Shown one piece after another: positions 10,559 through 22,166 of a stretch of DNA of 64,000 nt (positions are counted from its first letter, which is position 1; every line of letters starts with the position of its first letter). The stretch covers positions 34,077,232-34,141,231 of the forward strand of contig CM055109.1 of NCBI GenBank assembly GCA_029204225.1. Reading direction: 5' to 3'. Position numbers and translations under genes: made by a program. The notes below the pieces were generated by a model. The model was not told where the DNA came from and ran no database searches. It saw only the letters and a list, made by a program, of their open reading frames with translations. Source of the DNA: Diphasiastrum complanatum (lineage: Eukaryota > Streptophyta > Lycopodiopsida > Lycopodiales > Lycopodiaceae).

Positions 10559-11070
10559 TGTCGGAAATCAGTGGGAATGAGCGGAAGCTGATGAGTGGGC
10601 TTGGTTTGTAGGATCAGAAGCACAACAAACAACAACACAATGTTCAATTGAATGATTCAGACAAATGACAATGAAATGATATAGTAGTGGGATTGAGAAT
10701 TTGCACTCTGATTAATATCAAACAGTGAGCACAATGTTTGAGGTGATAACTTCAGCTAATAGTCGTTGAGCGTGATAACATTGGCTATTTAAAACTCGAA
10801 TAATCAGAAGAAGTTTTCTGATGAGAATTCTAGGATTGATATCCTTCAAAATATCTATAGCAACCTTTTGTTGCACTTATTACAACCGCCTCATTACAGT
10901 TAATGAATGTACAACGTGGGCATGCACATTTCGGGCAATCCGTGCGGAATGGAATGTGCATGCGTTATGTGGCAGCTCGTCATCATTGGTTGTCCACATG
11001 CACATTCCATCATAACTTTCATGTGCTATGTGTCCACTTTTTATTGGCTATTCACTTGAAAATTATGACA
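10559..11070 (-). mobile_element. 5' LTR of the copia scrap (about 512 bp)
   Basis: On the minus strand this runs from TGTCATAATT (11070) to ...TTTCCGACA (10559), so it has TG...CA termini, and it abuts the primer binding site. The inner boundary is secure because of the primer site. The outer boundary is inferred only from the TG dinucleotide. Part of the LTR holds an inverted 'gcatgcacatt/aatgtgcatgc' pair near 10919-10962. Confidence 0.65.
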
Positions 11071-12935
11071 AAAATACTATTTTGGTTCTAAATTTACATG
11101 GACATTGTGCTTCTTGAGGTGCCTCCAAAATACAAAGAAAATTTGAGCACTTGGCATTACATAAGTAGATTAATTGTGAGTTTCATGAACTACTTGCAAA
11201 ATTTTTGCAAATTTTGCGAGCTCATAAAAAAACTTGCAAAAAATCTATCCACAAAATGTAATCTCCATGGATCAAAAAGTTATATTAATGTTTGTTAAAT
11301 ACCATAATGTATGCTTGCAAGGACTCTTTTCTCCATAAGACCTCATCATTTTATACATTAGTTTGTTTAAAGGACTTCATGGGAATTCACCTTTAAAATC
11401 TCATAGCTAGACTTATTCATAACCCGAAACCTTTTAAGCATTATTTTTTTTTTCCTTTTGGGATCTTCTAAATGCTCCAATGAGGATGAAGGGAATTATC
11501 TATGGTCCAAAATGAGAAATTCATACTTCAAAAGCTTCTAGGCCTTGCGTTGGAGAGCTTTGATATTTGAATCTAGGATTTTAATCATTGTTCGTTTTGT
11601 TGAAGATTGGTTTTTAGAGTAATTAAAGCATTTGGCTTCATAACCTTAAGCATTTCATAAGTGCAACTTGTGTTGAATTTGTACTCAACACATACTAACA
11701 CACTTGTTTTTAAGACATAGGGCTGAAAAATGCAAAAATATTATATTGTAACAATACAAATAGGAACATGATGTCTTACAGGCACAAAAGCCAAGACTCA
11801 TGGGTAACGTGTTTCTAATAGTTCATATAAATGGTATATGAAGATGTGAAATTCAAAATAGATGTGATAGATTTGGCAATTTCATGTCATAATTACTTAT
11901 AAGTAGGTTCACAAATTCTTTAGTCTTCAACAAATTTGCATTAGAACTTTGTTAGCGTGCACTACGCATACATCAACAACTACCTACTTTCAAGTTGATG
12001 TGGTAAGACATTCATTATTCTTTCAAAAAAGTTGAACTCATAATCATCCAAAAAAGCAAAGATCTCAACAATGTGGATTGAAAATCTAAAAGCATTGCAG
12101 AGGAGATAATAGAACCTTAAGAACAAATTAAAAAAAAATTCCTATATAAGAGAGTGTACCAAAATGACAAGGTCCTTGCCTTAAAAAAGACCTCCACGTA
12201 AGTTGTAGAGTCCTAGGTGGGTAGAGTTTTAAAAAATTCCCATCAAGTGCTTTTCCACAACCCCTTTACCAACCCAGTTGACATCTCCCACTAACTCTTG
12301 GTATGCTACCTTCCTAACGTAGCAGATTTTGGATTGTGGTACAAAAATCTATGTGGGTTTTAAGCTAAGTAAATAAGATTTTAAAAAAAATAACTCTGCA
12401 GTAGCATAGAGGACAAAGTCTTCTTGCCTTGAGCATACATGCAAGTTCATTTTTGTACTTGGAAAGAAGACATCATGAAAAAAAGCTCCATTGAGTAGCA
12501 CATAGGAAATAATTGAAGAGTCACCTTACTATGAAAGGTTATTACAAAGTTTAAGCTAAAGTTTAATCAAAATCTTTTATAGATTCTCTAATTCTATTTT
12601 GGGTGACCACTAATTACATGACATGCGCACATGAAATGTGATAGATTGGAAGCTTGAAAAAAAAAAACCTCAAACCCCAAAATCTAAAATTCTTGTGAAC
12701 AAATTTACTTGAGATAAGAATGTCAGAATAGGAATGATTAGCATATTGTGAGAGATATGTGGGCTGTAAGAAGTCCGTATTATTTTCTCTTTGTAGAAGA
12801 AGTGAAAGAATATGATTTTTTTGGTACATGAGACATTTCCTTGAATTTCTCTATCTAGAATAGCAATGAAAAGTTTGATAAAATGTGAGAAGCTTGGTTT
12901 GAAGGACAAATACTTCAACTATTCCTATAGGTTGG
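11071..12935. other. AT-rich spacer without recognisable genes
   Basis: No coding similarity, RNA gene or transposon protein was recognised on either strand. Confidence 0.45.
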
Positions 12936-13850
12936 TGTTGCGCCGGCGCCTCAAAGGGCGCTGGGACTTGAGCGGTTTCCCCAACACGCGCTTAAGTCTA
13001 ACATTCATCCATCATGCACTTACGTAAAAGCCAACTCAGAAACGTAACAAGGTTAACCATTCAGACTTAAGAAAACTGGAATCCTAACCAACCCGAAAGC
13101 CAACTCAGAATCCGTCCCCAAAAGGTGACCAAAGGCAAAGACAAGCCACACATGAAACCCAAGGCATAGTGGTCGCCAAACTGACCAATTGGCATAGCGG
13201 CAAGCCCCATGTCGATGAAAGGGACCCTTAGGCGCCAGCGACGCAAAAAGGTTGTAGTAAGGGTCCTTCCACTTGGACCAGTCCAGGAGGCGAAACCGAA
13301 ATGCTAATCATCCCCAAGGATCAACTTTATTAGATTTGGAAGAGGTTACATTCATACATAGGCTGACCGGTCTCGGGGCCACCAACACGTGCTGGGCATT
13401 TTGCCTGGCTCGTGCTGGTAGAGGGAGCTGAGACCTGGCGACTGGATTCCTGGCATTGGTTGAGCTGCCCAAGTTTCTGTCTGCCGGACTCCCCCTATAG
13501 TTCTGCTGTGATTCGGCACACCCCCTCTGTTCTGAAACATAGTGCTTTCTGGTAAAGCACGCTTTTTGGGACTTAGTTTTTATTTTGCTGATTAAGCCTG
13601 GCAAGCCTGGCAGAATCAGTCTGGCTCCCGGACATGGGTCCCGGGAGCCGTCTCGGCGGCAGAATCAACTTGCTTCCTGACTAGGCCATGACTCGAGCTC
13701 CAGAGCTAGCTCATGACTTGTGACTACTTGACTGGCTCACCACAAGTCGGAGGCTCAGTCCTTGACGTTCTAACTTGCTCTGGGACCTTAGTGAGCATCA
13801 CCCCTTAGAGTCTTATAGGGCACGCTGGGTGCACCTGAGTTAGCTTTACA
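12936..13850 (-). repeat. Candidate 3' LTR of the gypsy element (about 915 bp)
   Basis: Minus strand begins TGTAAAGCTAAC right after the polypurine tract and ends ...CGCAACA at 12936. It is more GC-rich than its surroundings. The start is well supported; the end is the best TG/CA match and is inferred. Confidence 0.55.
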
Positions 13851-14203
13851 ACATCCTCCTCTCGTTTGAAAAAGCTGATGTCCTCATCGGGGCCAAACTA
13901 GACCTAGGACGTATGGCACGGCTTAATTCATCGGCCTTAACAACTTTGAATTATAAAAAATTTTTGGCAGTAGCATAGGAAAAGTGTAGATAAAGTTCAC
14001 TTACGTAAAACCTGTGTAAAGGTGCAAGTGATTTATTGACAAACTTAAGAAAGATACTTGGAAGTTCCTTGAACTTCAGAATGGCCATGAATGTTTATGT
14101 AGGAGGCATGCCGCCAGGTAGTGCTTTGTGTGCCGATCTGGGAAAACGGCTATTGCGTTGGTTCCTCTCCAGATAATCTGCTAGTACTTCAGGGGCTCCC
14201 TCC

Positions 14204-15115
14204 TTAAAGTTTGTCTTCGTACTCCCAAGAAGCCTCAATCAGTGGAGCCCGTAGCCACTTCACTAGATATTCACGTTGAACGCCAGTTCGCTTTCTATGT
14301 GTCAATATTTGTTCTGGTACAAGCTGCCTCTTCGTATCATCAAATGTCGTTGGTGGGTGACGGAGTTCGTGTTGCCGATCAAATCGCTCAGTTGTCACTG
14401 AACTTTGAGTTGGTACTAGATGAACTTGCTTTGAAAAGTGGTCAACCACCACATAAATTGAGTCGAAGCCTTGGCACCGTGGTAGTTGAACAATAAAATC
14501 CATGCTCACCGAATCCCGTGGGTATGCTGGTACCGGTAATGGCTGGAGTAGTCCTGCTGGAGCTAGCGGTTCCACCTTCACTTGTTGACATGTCGGGCAT
14601 GTTTGCACATAGGATTCAACGTCTGCCCACATACCTGGCCAATAGAAGCCTCTTTTGAGAAGTTCATACATGCGATTCACCCCTGGATGTCCGGCGGCTA
14701 GTACGTCATGATGTTCTGACAAGACTTTCTTCCTTAGGTTGATGTTGTCTGGGACATATACTCTACGTTGTTTATAAACAACCATTTGATCTTTCCAACT
14801 GAAATGTTTATGAGGCTTTCCCAGCTGGAATTTGATCATTAAGTCCTTTGCCAACGCATTTGCACCATAATTCTCCCCGATTTCTTGGAGTAGGCCAGTC
14901 ATCTGAGTTGTCATTGTTGTCATCAAGTGTTCCTGTCTACTTAGTGCGTCCGCCACCACATTGTTCTTTCCCGCCATGTGTACAATGTCTATATTGAATT
15001 TTGAAAGAAAGTTTTGCCATCGCATTTGCTTTGGCGTGAGCATACCTTGGGATGAGAAGTACTTGAGTGATACATTATCAGTGAACGCCTCAGGTTTTCC
15101 GTCTTGCATCAGCAC
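14204..15115 (-). CDS. Gypsy RNase H / integrase N-terminus / chromodomain, core deleted (303 aa frame)
   Basis: The frame starts inside RNase H (VLMQDGKPEAF, SLKYFSSQGMLTPKQMRWQ, NVVADALSR), then the integrase zinc region (AGHPGVNRMYELLKRGFYWP ... CPTCQQVK), then the start of the catalytic core (DSVSMDFIVQLP, IYVVVDHFSKQVHLVP). After about residue 243 it jumps to QILTHRKRTGVQREYLVKW ... SWEYEDKL, a chromodomain. The second Asp and the Glu of the DDE core and the DNA-binding C-terminus are therefore lost by an in-frame deletion of a few hundred codons. The protein cannot integrate DNA but the chromatin-reading module is kept. Confidence 0.88.
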   Translation of the reverse strand: MLMQDGKPEAFTDNVSLKYFSSQGMLTPKQMRWQNFLSKFNIDIVHMAGKNNVVADALSRQEHLMTTMTTQMTGLLQEIGENYGANALAKDLMIKFQLGKPHKHFSWKDQMVVYKQRRVYVPDNINLRKKVLSEHHDVLAAGHPGVNRMYELLKRGFYWPGMWADVESYVQTCPTCQQVKVEPLAPAGLLQPLPVPAYPRDSVSMDFIVQLPRCQGFDSIYVVVDHFSKQVHLVPTQSSVTTERFDRQHELRHPPTTFDDTKRQLVPEQILTHRKRTGVQREYLVKWLRAPLIEASWEYEDKL

Positions 15116-15217
15116 GGCCCCAATAGCAAAGTTCGACGTGTCTGTATGTATTTCAAAAGGTTTCCTAAAGTTCGGTAAGACAAGGATGGGTTCTTGAGTG
15201 ATCCGTCGTTTTAGTTC

Positions 15218-15976
15218 TTAGAACGTTGCTTCACATTCCGGTGTCCGTGTCATCTTTAGATGAGTCTTGGTCTGCTCCAACAGTGGTGCCACAATTTTGC
15301 TAAATGCCTCAATGAATCTCTTGTAAAAGTTACATAAGCCCACAAAGGATTTGATGCCATGAACAGTTTTAGGAGCCAGCCAATCCAAGATAGTCTTGAT
15401 CTTCTTAGGATCCATCCGAATTCGTCCGTAGCCTATAACATGTCCAAGGAAATCAACTTCCTCTACCACAAATTCACATTTTTCTCTTTTCGCGAACAAG
15501 CTGTTCTTCCTCAGTCGTTGGAGGACAGTCCTTAAATGTTTAATGTGATCTTTGAGGCTACGACTAAACACCAAGATGTCGTCGATGTACACAATGACAA
15601 ATTCATCTAAGCAGTCTTGAAAAATGTTGTTCATCAACGTGCAAAAAGTGGCTGGTGCGTTTGTTAGACCAAACGGCATCACCCTGAATTCGTGGCTCTC
15701 ATATCGTGTTCGAAAAGCCGTTTTGTGCTCATCGCCTTTAGCTATTCGAATTTGGTGATATCCAGATCTAAGATCTATTCGGCTAAAATATCTGGCATGT
15801 TTGAGCTGGTCGAACAGGTCATCAATTCTAGGCATGGGATACTTGTTCTTGATGGTACCTTTGTTGAGCATGCGGTAATCCACACACATCCGCAGTGTCT
15901 TGTCCGCCTTTTCCACGAATAGTACAGGGGCTCCAAAAGGCGAAGCACTGGGTCTAATGAATCCTTTGTCTATCAA
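15218..15976 (-). CDS. Gypsy reverse transcriptase fragment (252 aa frame)
   Basis: Contains RT motifs in order: [65 protein letters not shown] (catalytic YIDD at about 15590-15610), FLGHVIG and [12 protein letters not shown]. Upstream codons up to about 16041 continue RT in the same region after a stop. The frame stops at 15218, and RNase H resumes in another frame, so the element is dead. Confidence 0.88.
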   Translation of the reverse strand: MIDKGFIRPSASPFGAPVLFVEKADKTLRMCVDYRMLNKGTIKNKYPMPRIDDLFDQLKHARYFSRIDLRSGYHQIRIAKGDEHKTAFRTRYESHEFRVMPFGLTNAPATFCTLMNNIFQDCLDEFVIVYIDDILVFSRSLKDHIKHLRTVLQRLRKNSLFAKREKCEFVVEEVDFLGHVIGYGRIRMDPKKIKTILDWLAPKTVHGIKSFVGLCNFYKRFIEAFSKIVAPLLEQTKTHLKMTRTPECEATF

Positions 15977-16129
15977 TTCACCAAGTTGTCATTTCAGTTC
16001 CACCAACTCTTCTTGGGACATTCTATAGGGTGCTCGGGCTCCCTAAAAAGCAGAATATGTAACTGGTTTTTTTTCAAAAAAGTTTGATGCCCATTCTAGC
16101 CTGCACGTGCCACGTGGCAACATCCGAGT

Positions 16130-16312
16130 GGCTATGAAATTGCTCATTATGCTTCATAATGAGCATATAAATTTTTTTAAAGTGTCTATTACGCAATGGA
16201 ACGGGCACAGGCCATTTTGCCCTGTTCGACTATCCAAAATTTTTTAGGCTCGGCCCTCCCTCCCAAAATTTTTTGAAAATCCTTACCGGGCAGAATGGCC
16301 TGTGCCCGACTT
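16130..16312. repeat. Nested inverted repeats, possible MITE remnant
   Basis: Two inverted repeats are present. A tight palindrome, tgctcattatg-ctt-cataatgagca, lies near 16140-16165. A wider pair has cgggcacaggccattttgcc near 16205 facing gggcagaatggcctgtgccc near 16285, with one mismatch and about a 60-bp loop. No coding sequence is inside. Confidence 0.7.
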
Positions 16313-16499
16313 CTTCCATAATACATAAAAATGCCGAGTTCAAAACTTTTCTAGTCTGAGCCATTAGACTATTCACTTACCTACTACAAGGCTTCTTAAG
16401 GAACCCCAGCCTCCCAAATGAGGTGGTGTATAACCTGGCCACATTGCGGCATCGACGGCCTGCCGCCTAACTTGGCTGGCACGTAACCCACAGCCTTAC

Positions 16500-16667
16500 C
16501 GGTATATAATAATAAAATATAATAAAAATTTATAACAATCTATTAATATCAAAATAATATAAAAGAAAATGCTGATGAAATAGCGAGAGAGGAGAAGAGC
16601 AGAGCAGAGCAGAGAAGAAGAAGAAGAAGATGCAGAGGAACATGGATCGCATCGCTAGTGCTTACAG
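16500..16667 (+). promoter_or_regulatory. Candidate promoter, GA-rich leader and short first exon
   Basis: A TATA-like tract (tatataataataaaatata, ~16503) is followed at about 60-130 bp by a GA/GAA-rich leader, an ATG at 16630 and 38 nt of open frame (MQRNMDRIASAYR) ending at a good donor (cttacag|gtagga). The surrounding composition is richer in G and C than the flanks. It may be the first exon of the FtsH gene whose next known exon begins at 26578, but it ends in phase 2 whereas that exon begins in phase 0. If it belongs, another small exon is needed. Confidence 0.35.
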
Positions 16668-18179
16668 GTAGGAGGTAGATCCATCCGAGGGGAGAGGGAA
16701 GGAGGCGAAGCGGCTGTTCTTAGTGTTGGTGCATCAGCTGGAGCCAATTGGATCGCAGAGTTGCCTTTGCTTTGGAAAGAATTGGATTGTCGCTGCTGCT
16801 GGTGATTGATTGGTTTGCAAGGCATTTTAGGGTTCACGGAACCGAAAGCGTAGGGCGCTGCTGACGGGCACTCATGTCAACTCCCCGTTTTGTTTCTCTT
16901 TCGCGCCGTCTCAGGCGCCTCTCCGTGAGTGCATTTAACTTGCCCGCCCTTCCAATTATTCTGGAGGCAGCATTATAGCTTAACATTGAGAGGTGTCGAT
17001 CTGATTGATACAGGGAGCACCTAAATTTGAATCTAAGGAATTTATGTAACAGTAATAAGTCAAAACCTAAATTCATAACATTTTATTTAAGAGGTCGCAA
17101 AATGAAATGTTTGTGCTCTGCGTTCTAAAAGGGCAGGAATGCAAACCAGAAAGGATACTCTAGATTTGGGTTGGTAGGACTTTTGATACTAGTTGCACAG
17201 TATATCTGCGACCAATTCATACTCATAGAATTCTCACGAAAACATAACTTGATTCCTTCAGAAATTTGCGCAGTCGATATTTATCTAAACAAACTGTTAT
17301 TGTTATTGTTATGATTTTTCCGAATTCCTGATTGTAAGGGTTTTTCTTGTAACTTTGATTTATATGATGATTGTTCAATCGGGCAAGGTGCATGCCTATT
17401 GCATAAGCCATGAGACAAAACCATTTGTTTGATATACAAATTCGACATTTAATCATGTCCCGACTCCCAATACATGTATTGTTCCATTGTTAGTACAAGA
17501 ACTTCATCACTATGTACAAAAACTTATTGCTGTTTAGTATTAGTCTAAATGTATGTGATAGTGCCCATCAGTGTGGTACGTGTACAGATTCCAGCCTGTT
17601 CGCTCAGATGCATGGCTGTCCAATCACCATACAGACCACAGATATGAGTACTATGTACCTGCAAGAAAGGCCCACAGGAACTTAAAAAACAAGTACTACA
17701 AGAAAATCGACACCATGCCTGTAGAAATTCACAAAACTGAAGACCGGTAATCGAAGCACTACATTAAAACCTTCAAACTCAAATGGCTCATAGGTGAAAG
17801 GTCAAACTCAATTCACCTATTTGTAGGTTGTTTAAATACTCTAATAGTATGTGTGAGTCTGATTTAATTTTGAAGACCATATGCATTTCCGTGAATGATA
17901 TGTTTTCCATCATACGTGTGTGACAAATTTTGACATTCATTAAATACTCGTACACAGGGGACAAGTATAAGGGAAATTAGGAAGTACAGTTGCAAGATAG
18001 TTGCAACCAATCTCAATTCAAAGGGTTTTGAACCTGTTCAATAGTCACGATTCTCTGCAAGATTCAAACTTTTAGCCATAATTCAAAACTTGGTTAGACA
18101 AGTTCTGAAACCTTGCATACATTGTATAAAACAGTAAACTGAATGTAACAAATGAGCTCCTTAAGGAAGCTGGAGCCTG
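16668..18179. other. Spacer or intron, no gene recognised
   Basis: No coding similarity on either strand. If 16500-16667 is a true first exon, this is the start of a long intron. Confidence 0.4.
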
Positions 18180-18445
18180 TGCCTCAACAAATGAAGTTTG
18201 GAAAGATATATGAATCTAAAATTACCTCCACCTTGAGAAATAACATCTCGCAAAGTTATAGAGGTAAGGAGTAGAGTGCCTCTTAATAGGGAACTTGCTT
18301 GCATGGGTGTTGCAATCAAAGATAGTGACCTTGTACAAATTCTTCTTAATGGCCTAGAAAGATGATTATTTTCACCTTGTACAAAGCTATGCTTCACAAG
18401 AACAGAATGTGATATCTTTTGGAATGTAGGGATGGGGAATGTGTG
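18180..18445 (+). pseudogene. Copia gag fragment
   Basis: Plus-strand broken frames read EVWKDIYESKITSTLRN, then LACMGVAIKDSDLVQILLN followed by GLER, and HLVQSYASQEQ, the order found in the middle of copia gag (compare the gag at 1440-1680). Stops and frameshifts interrupt it. No LTR is attached. Confidence 0.65.
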
Positions 18446-18904
18446 AGGGCCATCGTTGAGGTATTTTTTGGAGAATGTATGCTTAAATTACTCTACACTT
18501 GCTATGTTTTAGGTTAATCTAATCCTTTCAAAACTTTGTAATACTTTCCTTCATTCAAATCTTTCAGTCTCAATCAAAATCTATTTGGTTATAATCTAGT
18601 TTTGAGTCTTGACTACAGTTGCAACCATGTTCCCCATCATACAAAGAGCTTCTTATGGGAGGAATCATTATTGATCTCACCTGGAAAGTTGATCAATGTA
18701 GAAGTAATGTGATTTGACAAACATTGAATCCCCACTTTTGTAGTAATGAATGTTGTGCTTCATTGAACTAACAGTATCATGTATTTAAAGTTGAAGAAAT
18801 GTCATTTTTGAAAATCGAGTTTTCAAAAATTCATCGTTGCTATGACGTACTTTGGAATTTTTGAAGCATCACTTTGAGTGTACGTTATATTTTTGGACCT
18901 TTTG

Positions 18905-19060
18905 ATTCTTATATAGTGGAGTGAGCCTCAAAATTTTCCTTGAGAATTTGTCTAGTGGTTCCTTGTTTACAATGAGCCACTTGTCATTTGTCTTGTTCTC
19001 TTTAGTGCTATACTTCATCATGATTGAGTTTGCCTTTCATGCTTTGGGAGGCAATTGAAT
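18905..19060. repeat. Gag-region repeat outside the LTR, related to 23195-23345
   Basis: Shares 'ttcttatatagtggagtgagcct', 'cttgtttacaatgagccacttgtcat' and 'cttcatcatgatt' blocks with 23195-23345, which lies at the upstream (gag) end of the minus-strand copia element. It sits about 20 bp beyond that element's 3' LTR, where flanking DNA would be expected. Confidence 0.65.
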
Positions 19061-19079
19061 CTTAGTATGTTGATCTTTG

Positions 19080-19469
19080 TGTCAGAATTTGATGCTCAAA
19101 TTCTAGATAGGAGTTAACTAATCATATTAGCACTCAAACTCACAAATCAAGATCAACATAAGAGACCGAAGAGAACTTGGGATAGAGCTATGCTCTCTAT
19201 AATGGAATGGTTGGAGGTGGGGTGCCAACCTCTTTATATACTTTCTCTAGTCCTTGTGAAAAGCTATAGGCATAAAGCAAAAGCTAAAAGCAAAAATCTG
19301 ATTGCTAGAGTTGCACTCTATTTTGGGTAAAGACCCTTATTGATTCTCTAATTGATAAATCAAGTTTTGGTGCGCGCTTTTACATGCATGACTAATTGAC
19401 TTTACTTTAGGATTTGCTAAAAAATAGAATTGGCCCCTATAATAGCTTGCAGGCATGGCCAAACAAACA
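19080..19469 (-). repeat. 3' LTR of the 19-23 kb copia element (about 390 bp)
   Basis: Minus strand begins TGTTTGTTTGGCC directly after a polypurine tract and ends ...AATTCTGACA. The RNase H frame runs on into the LTR start. The start is secure; the end is inferred from matching TGT/ACA termini. Confidence 0.65.
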
Positions 19470-20229
19470 CTCCTCCTTAATGTTGACTTTGTTATCTATT
19501 ACTCTTAGAAGTTCTCTAAACTTCTGAAACTTTTCTTTGCCAAGTTCTTCGGTAAAGATATTTGCAAGTTGCTCTTCTGTAGGGCAATAGATAAGCTCTA
19601 CTTCACCACTTTGAATCTCATCTTTGATGAAGTGTTGTTGTACTTCAATGTGCTTTGTCTTGTTTTGAAAAACTGGATTCTTTGCCAATTTAATACAACT
19701 CTGATTATCACACCGAAGTACTGTAGGTGTATCATGTACCATATGAAGATCCTATAGAATCCTTCGTAACCATATTGCTTCACTTGTTGCACTCGTAGTA
19801 GCTTGGTACTTTGCCTCCGTAGATGATAATGCAATAGTCTGTTGCTTCTTTGAACTCCAAGATATAGAACATGAACCAAGACTAAAGACATAACTTGTAG
19901 TAGATCTTTGATCTTCTGCATCTCCATCCCAATCAGCATCCACATATCCTTGCAATTGCAAAAACATCCTATCTCCCATAGAAAATACCAAACCTCAATG
20001 AACCCTGGATATATCTGAGTACTCGCTTAGTAGCTCTCCAGTGAACTTGCTTAGGTCTAGCCATAAACTGACTAACCATACTAACATCATAAGCAATATG
20101 TGGTCTCGTAGTAGTTAGATAGATTAAACTTCCAACAAGCTTTCTATAGAACTTCTCATCTACATTCTGATCGTCCTCAACTTTAGTAAGCTTACATCCA
20201 CTATCATATGGTGTAGAAAAGGCTTGCAC
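19437..20229 (-). pseudogene. Copia RT end and RNase H, frameshifted
   Basis: Three overlapping frames together give the end of RT and RNase H: FYRKLVGSLIYLTTTRPHIA, QGYVDADWDGDAEDQRSTTS, SSKKQQTIALSSTEAKY, then DNQSCIKLAKNPVFQNKTKH and CPTEEQLANIFTE. Two frameshifts break it. Confidence 0.88.
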
Positions 20230-20907
20230 TCTTAACGTATTGAACTTTGTAAGAAGTTCATGAGCATACTTAGATTGAGAAATAAATAGCCCATGTGCTA
20301 CTCTCCATACCTCAATCCCAAGAAAGTATTGTATTCTAAATCACATCACGATCTGAACCTGTGATAACGAAGTCATTCACATACATCACTACAATAACAA
20401 TATGACCATCCCTGATTAAAACATAAAGTGTAGGCTCTGAACTACTCTAAAAGCCAGGCTCCTCAAAGTATGTGTCAATCCTTGTGTACCATGATGTGGG
20501 TGCGTGCTTAAGTCTGTATAATACCTTGTCCAACTTGCAAACCTTGTCTTTCTGTCCAGCTACTATGTATCCCTCTAGCTACACCATGCAGACTTCCTCT
20601 CTAGAAATCCATTCAAGAATGCACTCTTAACATTCTTTTGTTAAATATCCCATCCAAACTGAGCTGCCAATGACAAAACTGTCCTCATAGCAGTCAACTT
20701 AGCAACTAGTGCAAAAGTTTCTTCATAGTCAATCCCTTTCGATTGAGCATACCCTTTTGCAGCCAATCTTGCCTTATGTTTATCTATAGAACCATCCAAT
20801 TTATACTTATGTTCTATCCACTTGCATCCAATGGCCTTTTTACCTGTAGGTAACTGAACGAGCCTCCAGGTCTTGTTCTTAATGATTGAGTTGTACTCCT
20901 CATCCAT
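20230..20907 (-). pseudogene. Copia reverse transcriptase, broken
   Basis: Starts with the RT entry region (MDEEYNSIIKNKTWRLVQLP, KARLAAKGYAQ, DYEETFALVAK) and continues past a stop at about 20640 through degraded RT: an alanine/valine-rich core and a VNDFVI-like segment replacing the usual YVDD neighbourhood near 20380. It is non-functional. Confidence 0.8.
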
Positions 20908-21233
20908 AGCTTTCCTCCAAATACTATCTTTTTCAGCCTGTCTGAAAGTAGATGAATCCTCGGTTTCAACACTATAGTCTTATATGCAAAGTGTACATCC
21001 CCATCCCCATGATGATCCTCTCGTCGATCCTAATCTTAATGATGCTTTTCAAGTCTAGCAGATGCCCTAATCCCCTGTGTACTAGACTCTCCCTGTTCCA
21101 AAGTGATACTATCCTTGATAGTTTCATAGTACCATCTAGTATCTAATGTAGGATGCTTCTTGCTTGGTGAAGTGAGGTGAATAAGTATTCCATTTATTTG
21201 ATCTCTCCATCGTTTTCCCTTTCTCAACCATGG

Positions 21234-22085
21234 TCACTCTAGGTACTTGAATTGGTGTAGGGGATAGATATGTTGACTCAAGCTCCTATAATGACTCATC
21301 ACACAAGATAGGAATGCTTCCATCTTGCTTCCTATCATAAGATATTTTGTATTTTTATGAAATCCATCCTCATCAAACATTACATCATTGCTTATGATAA
21401 CTTTCTTACCCTCCAAGTCATACAACCTGTATCCCTTCTCTTGACTATCATATCCAAGAAATAAACACTTAGTCTTTGAATCCAATTTTCTCCTTGAATC
21501 TTTAGGTATGTGAGCATATGCAATACTTCCAAAAACCCTCAAATGATTTACGTCAGGTTTCCAACCCATGTAAGTTTCCTCTGGAGTTTGATTCTCTACA
21601 ACTTTTGTAGGACTTCAATTTAAAAGATAAATCATTGTCTGAACTGCTTCACCCCAAAACATATTTGGAAGAATCTTACTTTTAGGGATGCTCCTCGCAA
21701 TTTTCACTATAGATTGGTTCTTCTTCTTCACAACTTCATCTTGTTAAGGCGTTTCCCTAGTTGCAAATTGTCTCTTTATACCATGATCCTTGCAAAACAC
21801 TTGAAATTTTGTAGAAAGATATTCTCTCCCTTTATCCGAACGAAGTATCTTAATTTGTCTATTTGTTTCTTTCTCCACCTGTGTCTGAAACCATGTAAAA
21901 TACTTGAATACCTCACCCTTATTCTTGAGAAGATATATCCACATCTTCCTAGAATAATCACCAACAAACACCATAAAGTAACTTGCTCCCCCATCAGACC
22001 GAATTTTCATGGAACCACACAAATCTTTATGAACAAGTTTTAGAACAGTTCTCGTCCTGAACGTACTAGATGGAAATTTCTTCAT
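21234..22085 (-). pseudogene. Copia integrase, two frames
   Basis: 22085-21744 carries LVHKDLCGSM, FVGDYSRKMWIYLL and LRSDKGREY (first two catalytic aspartates) and breaks just before the glutamate region. 21569-21234 carries the C-terminal part (HLRVFGSIAYAHIPKDSRRK, CLFLGYDSQEKGYRLYD, SNDVMFDE). The segment between is frameshifted. Confidence 0.87.
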
Positions 22086-22166
22086 TTAATGTTTCCCGAA
22101 GACACAGCCCTCACAAAACTTGTAAAACCATATTGTATTTCCTCCAGACTTGTAGAATTTTGTAAT

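Larger units (their letters stand above)
12936..16041 (-). mobile_element. Truncated Ty3/gypsy chromovirus with deleted integrase core
   Basis: On the minus strand: partial RT (16041-15218), RNase H and integrase (to 14204), a terminal chromodomain, a polypurine tract (about gagaggaggatgt near 13851-13865) and a 3' LTR (13850-12936). The 5' half (gag, protease, RT start, 5' LTR, primer site) is missing. The truncation is just before the GARAPYRMS segment of RT at about 16041. The chromodomain places it with plant chromoviruses. Confidence 0.85.

Noticed and set aside
13308-13604. 98-codon minus-strand open frame
   Set aside because: Lies within the gypsy 3' LTR; its openness reflects the GC-rich LTR, not a gene.
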